From Chthonomonas sp. UBA2387 (GTDB lineage: Bacteria; Armatimonadota; Fimbriimonadia; Fimbriimonadales; Fimbriimonadaceae): a stretch of DNA of 64,000 nucleotides. The stretch lies in contig DDSP01000049.1 of assembly GCA_002343445.1 (NCBI GenBank), positions 1 through 64,000 on the forward strand, read 5' to 3'. Positions 60,677 through 64,000 of this stretch are shown here, piece by piece. Both the position numbers and the translations under genes were made by a program. Position 1 is the stretch's first letter; every line of letters begins with the position of its first letter. Below the pieces are notes generated by a model. It worked only from the letters and a program-made list of their open reading frames with translations. It had not been told where the DNA came from and did no database searches.

Positions 60677-61315
60677 ATGGAACCCCACGCTTCGCCGCTC
60701 TCCGTTCAGATTCGCCAAGCCTTCGACCGCGAAGCGGGCGAGATCACGTTCGGGGAGTTTCTCGAACGCATCGAGGAACGCAGTTTTGGGTTCCTGCTGG
60801 TGCTGCTCTCCATCCCTTCGGCGTTGCCGCTGCCGGCGCCGGGCTATTCGGTGCCGTTCGGCATCGTGCTTTCGCTGCTGGCCGTTCAGATGATCCGCCG
60901 CCGCTCGCAGCCGTGGTTTCCGGAACGCGTGCTGCAGCGGAAGATCAAGTCGAGCGGCGACTCCAAAGTGGTGAGGGGCATGACGCGGTTTATCGCCTTC
61001 TTCGAGCGGATGCTCAAGCCACGCGGCGCCAGCCTGTTCCGCACCGGCGTGTTTCCCAGCTTGCTGGGCGGCGTCATCCTGCTCTGCTCGATGTCTATGA
61101 TCTTGCCGATCCCGCTGACCAACACCCTTCCGGCGCTCGGGATCTTCTTGATGGGCCTGGCCGTGTTGGAGGAGGATCTCGCATTCGGCTTGGTCGGCAT
61201 GGTGGTCGGTCTGCTCGGCCTCGCGCTCACGACGGCGATTCTGGTCGCCATCGCCATGTTCGGCGCCGAGGGTGTGGACGTGGTCAAGAACTGGATCAAG
61301 CCTGGTGCCGACTGA
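60677..61315 (+). CDS. ExoD-family membrane protein
   Basis: A 212-residue protein: GEITFGEFLERIEERSFGFL, then a Pro-rich LLSIPSALPLPAPGYSVPFG and hydrophobic segments up to GMVVGLLGLALTTAILVAIA, matching ExoD, first known from Rhizobium exopolysaccharide synthesis. Role here is unknown. ATG 60677 and ATG 60650 are both possible and neither has a Shine-Dalgarno. Confidence 0.85.
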   Translation: MEPHASPLSVQIRQAFDREAGEITFGEFLERIEERSFGFLLVLLSIPSALPLPAPGYSVPFGIVLSLLAVQMIRRRSQPWFPERVLQRKIKSSGDSKVVRGMTRFIAFFERMLKPRGASLFRTGVFPSLLGGVILLCSMSMILPIPLTNTLPALGIFLMGLAVLEEDLAFGLVGMVVGLLGLALTTAILVAIAMFGAEGVDVVKNWIKPGAD

Positions 61316-61352
61316 GGCCGTTCGGAACGCGACGGGTACCCTACATCCCTTC

Positions 61353-62933
61353 ATGTCCGTACGAGTCCGCTACGCTCCCAGCCCCACCGGCAGCCCGCAC
61401 GTGGGCAACATCCGCGACGCGCTGTTCAAGCACTACTTCGCCAAGCACCACGGCGGCGTGAACATCCTGCGCATCGAGGACACCGACCGCACACGCTACA
61501 TCCCGGGCGTCGAGGAAGAGATCGTGGACAGCCTGAACTGGCTCGGCATCGAGTTTCAAGAGGGCTTCGGCGTGGGCGGCGACCACGGCCCCTATCGCCA
61601 GAGCGAGCGCAAAGAAGCGGGCATCTACGCGCGCGAGATCCAGAAGCTGCTGGAATCCGGCCACGCGTACAAGGCGTTCGACACCTCGGAAGAACTCGCC
61701 GAGATGCGCGAGTTCCAGCAGATCAACAAGCAGCCCATCGGCTACTACGGCGGCGTTTGGCGCGACGCCACGCCCGCGATGGTCGAGCAGGCCGAACGCG
61801 AGGGCAAGCCCATGGTGATCCGGCTGCGCATCCCGCGCAACGACACCATCGTCATCCACGACGCCATCCGAGGCCGCATCGAATGGGATTCGAACACCGT
61901 GGACGACCCTGTCCTCATCAAGTCGGACGGCATGCCGACCTACCACTTCGCCGCGATGGTGGACGACCACCTGATGGGCATCACGCACATCATGCGCGGC
62001 GAAGAGTGGATCAGCAGCGCGCCCAAGCACGCCGTCCTCTTCGATGCGTTCGGCTGGGAGCGGCCCGTGTTCGTCCACTGCCCCGTGATCAACGGCAAGG
62101 ACGGCAAGAAGCTCAGCAAGCGGCACGGCGACACCAAGTGCCTCGACTACCGAGCGGCGGGCTACCTGCCTCGGGCGCTCAAGAACTTCATCGCCCTCAT
62201 CGGCTGGGCGCCCGGCGGCGACCGCGAACTGATGACCGACGCCGAGATCGCCGAGGCGTTCGACCTCGACGGCCTGCAGCCCGCTCCTGGCGTGTTCGAC
62301 CTGGAGAAGCTGCGCTGGATGAACGGCTGGTACATCCGGTCTCTGGAGCTGGAGAGCCTTCGGAGCGAGGTCGCTGCCTTCGTCGAGCGCGGCGAGTGGC
62401 GGGAGTACTTCGGTCGCCCGACCGACGACCCCGAACTGCTCAAGAAGAACCAGGCGACCCTTGCCGGGCTGGAGACGCTGGCCCTAGGGCTCTCGGGAGA
62501 CCGGGAGTACGCGGGTGCGGCCATCGCCCTGGAGCAGGAGCGGGTAGCCACCCTCGCCGATTTCGGCGAGGCCACGGCGTTCTTCTTCCAAGACGAGCCC
62601 CCTATGGACGAGAAGGCTGTCGCCAAGTGGCTCACCGTGCCTCATGCCCGCGACCTGTTCGAATCCCTCATCTCCTTTCTGGAGGGACCCGCTCCGTCGG
62701 GTCCAGGCGCTGACGGGCATGACGGAGCATGCCCCTCCAGGGGGGTCAAGGTCGAGGAATGCGAGGCGTTCATCCGAGGCTACGGCGAGAAGATGGGCTT
62801 GGAGAAGATGGGCCCGGTGGTGCATCCCGTTCGCGTCGCGCTCACGGGCAAGACGGTCGGCCCAGGCCTGTTCGAACTCATGAGCCTCCTCGGCCCTTCG
62901 CGCATGGTGCGGCGCCTGCGACGCCTTTTGTGA
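61353..62933 (+). CDS. gltX: Glutamyl-tRNA synthetase with an in-frame repeat insertion
   Basis: Class I synthetase of 526 residues. It has RYAPSPTGSPHVGNIRDALF (HIGH-type motif HVGN), FHYAAMVDDHLM-like active site (YHFAAMVDDHLMGITHIMRG) and KKLSKRHGD (KMSKS loop). Near residue 443, between SFLEG and VKVEECEAFIRG, there are about 19 extra residues (PAPSGPGADGHDGACPSRG) encoded exactly by the 60-base palindromic element. It fits the family C-terminus on both sides. TACCCT (61337-61342) lies 10 bases before ATG. Confidence 0.95.
   Translation: MSVRVRYAPSPTGSPHVGNIRDALFKHYFAKHHGGVNILRIEDTDRTRYIPGVEEEIVDSLNWLGIEFQEGFGVGGDHGPYRQSERKEAGIYAREIQKLLESGHAYKAFDTSEELAEMREFQQINKQPIGYYGGVWRDATPAMVEQAEREGKPMVIRLRIPRNDTIVIHDAIRGRIEWDSNTVDDPVLIKSDGMPTYHFAAMVDDHLMGITHIMRGEEWISSAPKHAVLFDAFGWERPVFVHCPVINGKDGKKLSKRHGDTKCLDYRAAGYLPRALKNFIALIGWAPGGDRELMTDAEIAEAFDLDGLQPAPGVFDLEKLRWMNGWYIRSLELESLRSEVAAFVERGEWREYFGRPTDDPELLKKNQATLAGLETLALGLSGDREYAGAAIALEQERVATLADFGEATAFFFQDEPPMDEKAVAKWLTVPHARDLFESLISFLEGPAPSGPGADGHDGACPSRGVKVEECEAFIRGYGEKMGLEKMGPVVHPVRVALTGKTVGPGLFELMSLLGPSRMVRRLRRLL
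62680..62739. repeat. Dispersed palindromic element, full copy inside gltX
   Basis: 60 bases: left arm TGGAGGGACCCGCTCCGTCG, right arm GGGCATGACGGAGCATGCCC then CTCCA, matching copy A at 2162-2223. The length is 20 codons exactly, so the gltX frame is kept. It encodes a Gly/Pro/Asp-rich loop. Confidence 0.85.
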
Positions 62934-63036
62934 ACGACTGGATAGAGCCTCGGAAGCGGGCATCGTTGCCAGCGTTCCCAGTCCATTGTCTAGGCTCCAA
63001 GTTTTACCGGCTAGCTCTCGATGCTTCCATACCGGG

Positions 63037-64000
63037 TCAGTTTCGGATGCGGAGGACGACGTGCTTGCCGTCGCGCAGGTCCTTGGCAAACCACGTGCCC
63101 GACTCGACACCTGGAGAGTGCAGGTCAAAAGGAAAAAAGCCGCCATAGTCCGTCTCGCTCGACCCGGGCCTCAGCAAGTACGTCACTGGCACCAGCGTGC
63201 CCATCCCGTTATGCGCCGCATGTCTCAGCTGGAGGTAGAGGTTGCGGCCTGACCGGAACAGAACCGGCGTGTGGGTGGCCAGCGGCGGGCCTTCGAGCAT
63301 CGTGTTTTGGCGAGGGTTCACGAGGCGTGCTGGCCCGTCGCCGCTGGCGTTGGCGAGGTACAAATGCCCTCTTCCGGCTACTGCCACCCAGTCGCGGTCG
63401 GCAAACGCGAAGTAAGGCACTTGCTTGTCAGGAAAGAGATCGAAGTTGCTGCTGACTGCGACGCCCGCCCCTCGGATCCGCGCACCCGCGAAGGGGTCCT
63501 CCAACGCGGTCAACTCGCGCACCTCGCGACCGTCGAAGCGGTAGGCACGGATGAGGATGTCCTTGTCTTCGGGCATCACCGTGTTGCTGGGGGTGTACGT
63601 TCGGATAAGGAAAGACCTTGCCTCCGGAAGAATCGCCGCGATGCGCTCCCTTTGGGAAAGTCGCGTGGTAACGGTCGGTGTGGAAACGTATCCTCGTTGG
63701 GGGTCGAATGGGCATGCGGCCAAACAGAGTTTGCGCGGGCCCTCGCTTGGACCGAGGTAACGCAACAGGCGCCCTTCGCCGTCGATCGGCCCAACTCCAA
63801 GCGTCGAGCCGTCCACGAGGAGGATCCAGCCCATCTTCGAGTGTTGCGGAAGCCACTGGTCCTCGTGCTGATTGAAGGACCCGACTTCGTCTCGCCGCTC
63901 TTCGCCCCGCCGGTCGGAGAGTGGCATGCCGAGGACCTCGACTTCGTGGGTCGCCCTGGCTTCTCCGGTGATCGTCCAGGTGAGTGTGCCACCTCGCAAT
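63037..64000 (-). CDS. Hypothetical protein (partial, runs off the right edge)
   Basis: Open from the window edge (the TTG at 63999 is only the first codon seen, not a supported start) to a stop at 63037. About 320 residues with a beta-rich pattern (FFPFDLHSPGVESGTWFAKD, LYLANASGDGPARLVNPRQN, GRNLYLQLRHAAHNGMGTL) that would fit a beta-propeller or similar repeat domain. No enzyme motif seen. It is convergent with gltX, 103 bases apart. Confidence 0.6.
   Translation of the reverse strand, partial: LRGGTLTWTITGEARATHEVEVLGMPLSDRRGEERRDEVGSFNQHEDQWLPQHSKMGWILLVDGSTLGVGPIDGEGRLLRYLGPSEGPRKLCLAACPFDPQRGYVSTPTVTTRLSQRERIAAILPEARSFLIRTYTPSNTVMPEDKDILIRAYRFDGREVRELTALEDPFAGARIRGAGVAVSSNFDLFPDKQVPYFAFADRDWVAVAGRGHLYLANASGDGPARLVNPRQNTMLEGPPLATHTPVLFRSGRNLYLQLRHAAHNGMGTLVPVTYLLRPGSSETDYGGFFPFDLHSPGVESGTWFAKDLRDGKHVVLRIRN

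Noticed and set aside
61745..62126. Antisense ORFs within gltX
   Set aside because: They mirror the synthetase codons and lack promoters or conserved motifs.

Overview
The window is high-GC bacterial chromosome with densely packed genes on both strands. No rRNA gene is present, so the host cannot be named from sequence alone. The gene style (a prepilin-type protein next to a LacI regulator, a PEP-CTERM protein, Gfo/Idh/MocA and AP-endonuclease-fold sugar enzymes, a GH38 mannosidase, a PagL-like outer-membrane barrel, and many GTG/TTG starts) fits a free-living diderm heterotroph. My inference is a member of Armatimonadota (Fimbriimonadia-like), held with moderate to low confidence.

Layout. 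1-5.5 kb: carbohydrate and surface block (prepilin, LacI regulator, uppP, beta-helix protein, GH53 galactanase, PEP-CTERM protein). 5.7-11.5 kb: a HicB-like protein coupled to a 2H-phosphoesterase/HIT fusion, selA, an SDR enzyme, queE and a small basic protein. 11.6-16.6 kb: a PfkB kinase, divergent metF/ahcY of the methionine cycle, a frameshifted HEAT-repeat protein and an orphan Phd antitoxin. 16.6-22.1 kb: ATP synthase operon atpZ-I-B-E-F-H-A-G, without atpD and atpC, divergent from recG. 24.3-27.3 kb: a small foreign island with an RHS/HsdM chimeric remnant, a HEPN-motif protein, an 89-aa protein and an HNH nuclease. 27.3-38.4 kb: rlmN, a dppBC-type permease pair, a PhyH dioxygenase, a tightly coupled run (PagL, thioesterase, 654-aa unknown, dapF, RedB-like, HD-GYP), an AI-2E-type permease and tRNA-Lys. 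38.4-46.3 kb: a Tat-exported oxidoreductase, a BadF-type amino-sugar kinase with murQ, a NIL-domain protein with an esterase, and fabI-ftcD-purK. 46.6-54.8 kb: APC permease, aconitase, and an envelope-stress operon (ECF sigma, anti-sigma, RseB-like, Do-type protease). 54.9-64 kb: DinB-like, TlpA-like, sugar isomerase, GH38, ExoD, gltX and a partial unknown protein.

Three themes cut across the window. First, at least fifteen genes that head transcription units have a TANNNT hexamer only 6-10 bases before the start codon and no Shine-Dalgarno, which predicts leaderless transcripts; genes inside operons often have Shine-Dalgarno sites or 4-base ATGA/GTGA/TTGA overlaps instead. Second, a roughly 60-base palindromic element is dispersed in the window, and one copy lies in frame inside gltX. 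Third, the defence-type island at 24.4-27.3 kb carries a decayed type I methyltransferase gene next to intact genes of unknown function; it is the best candidate here for an undescribed system.
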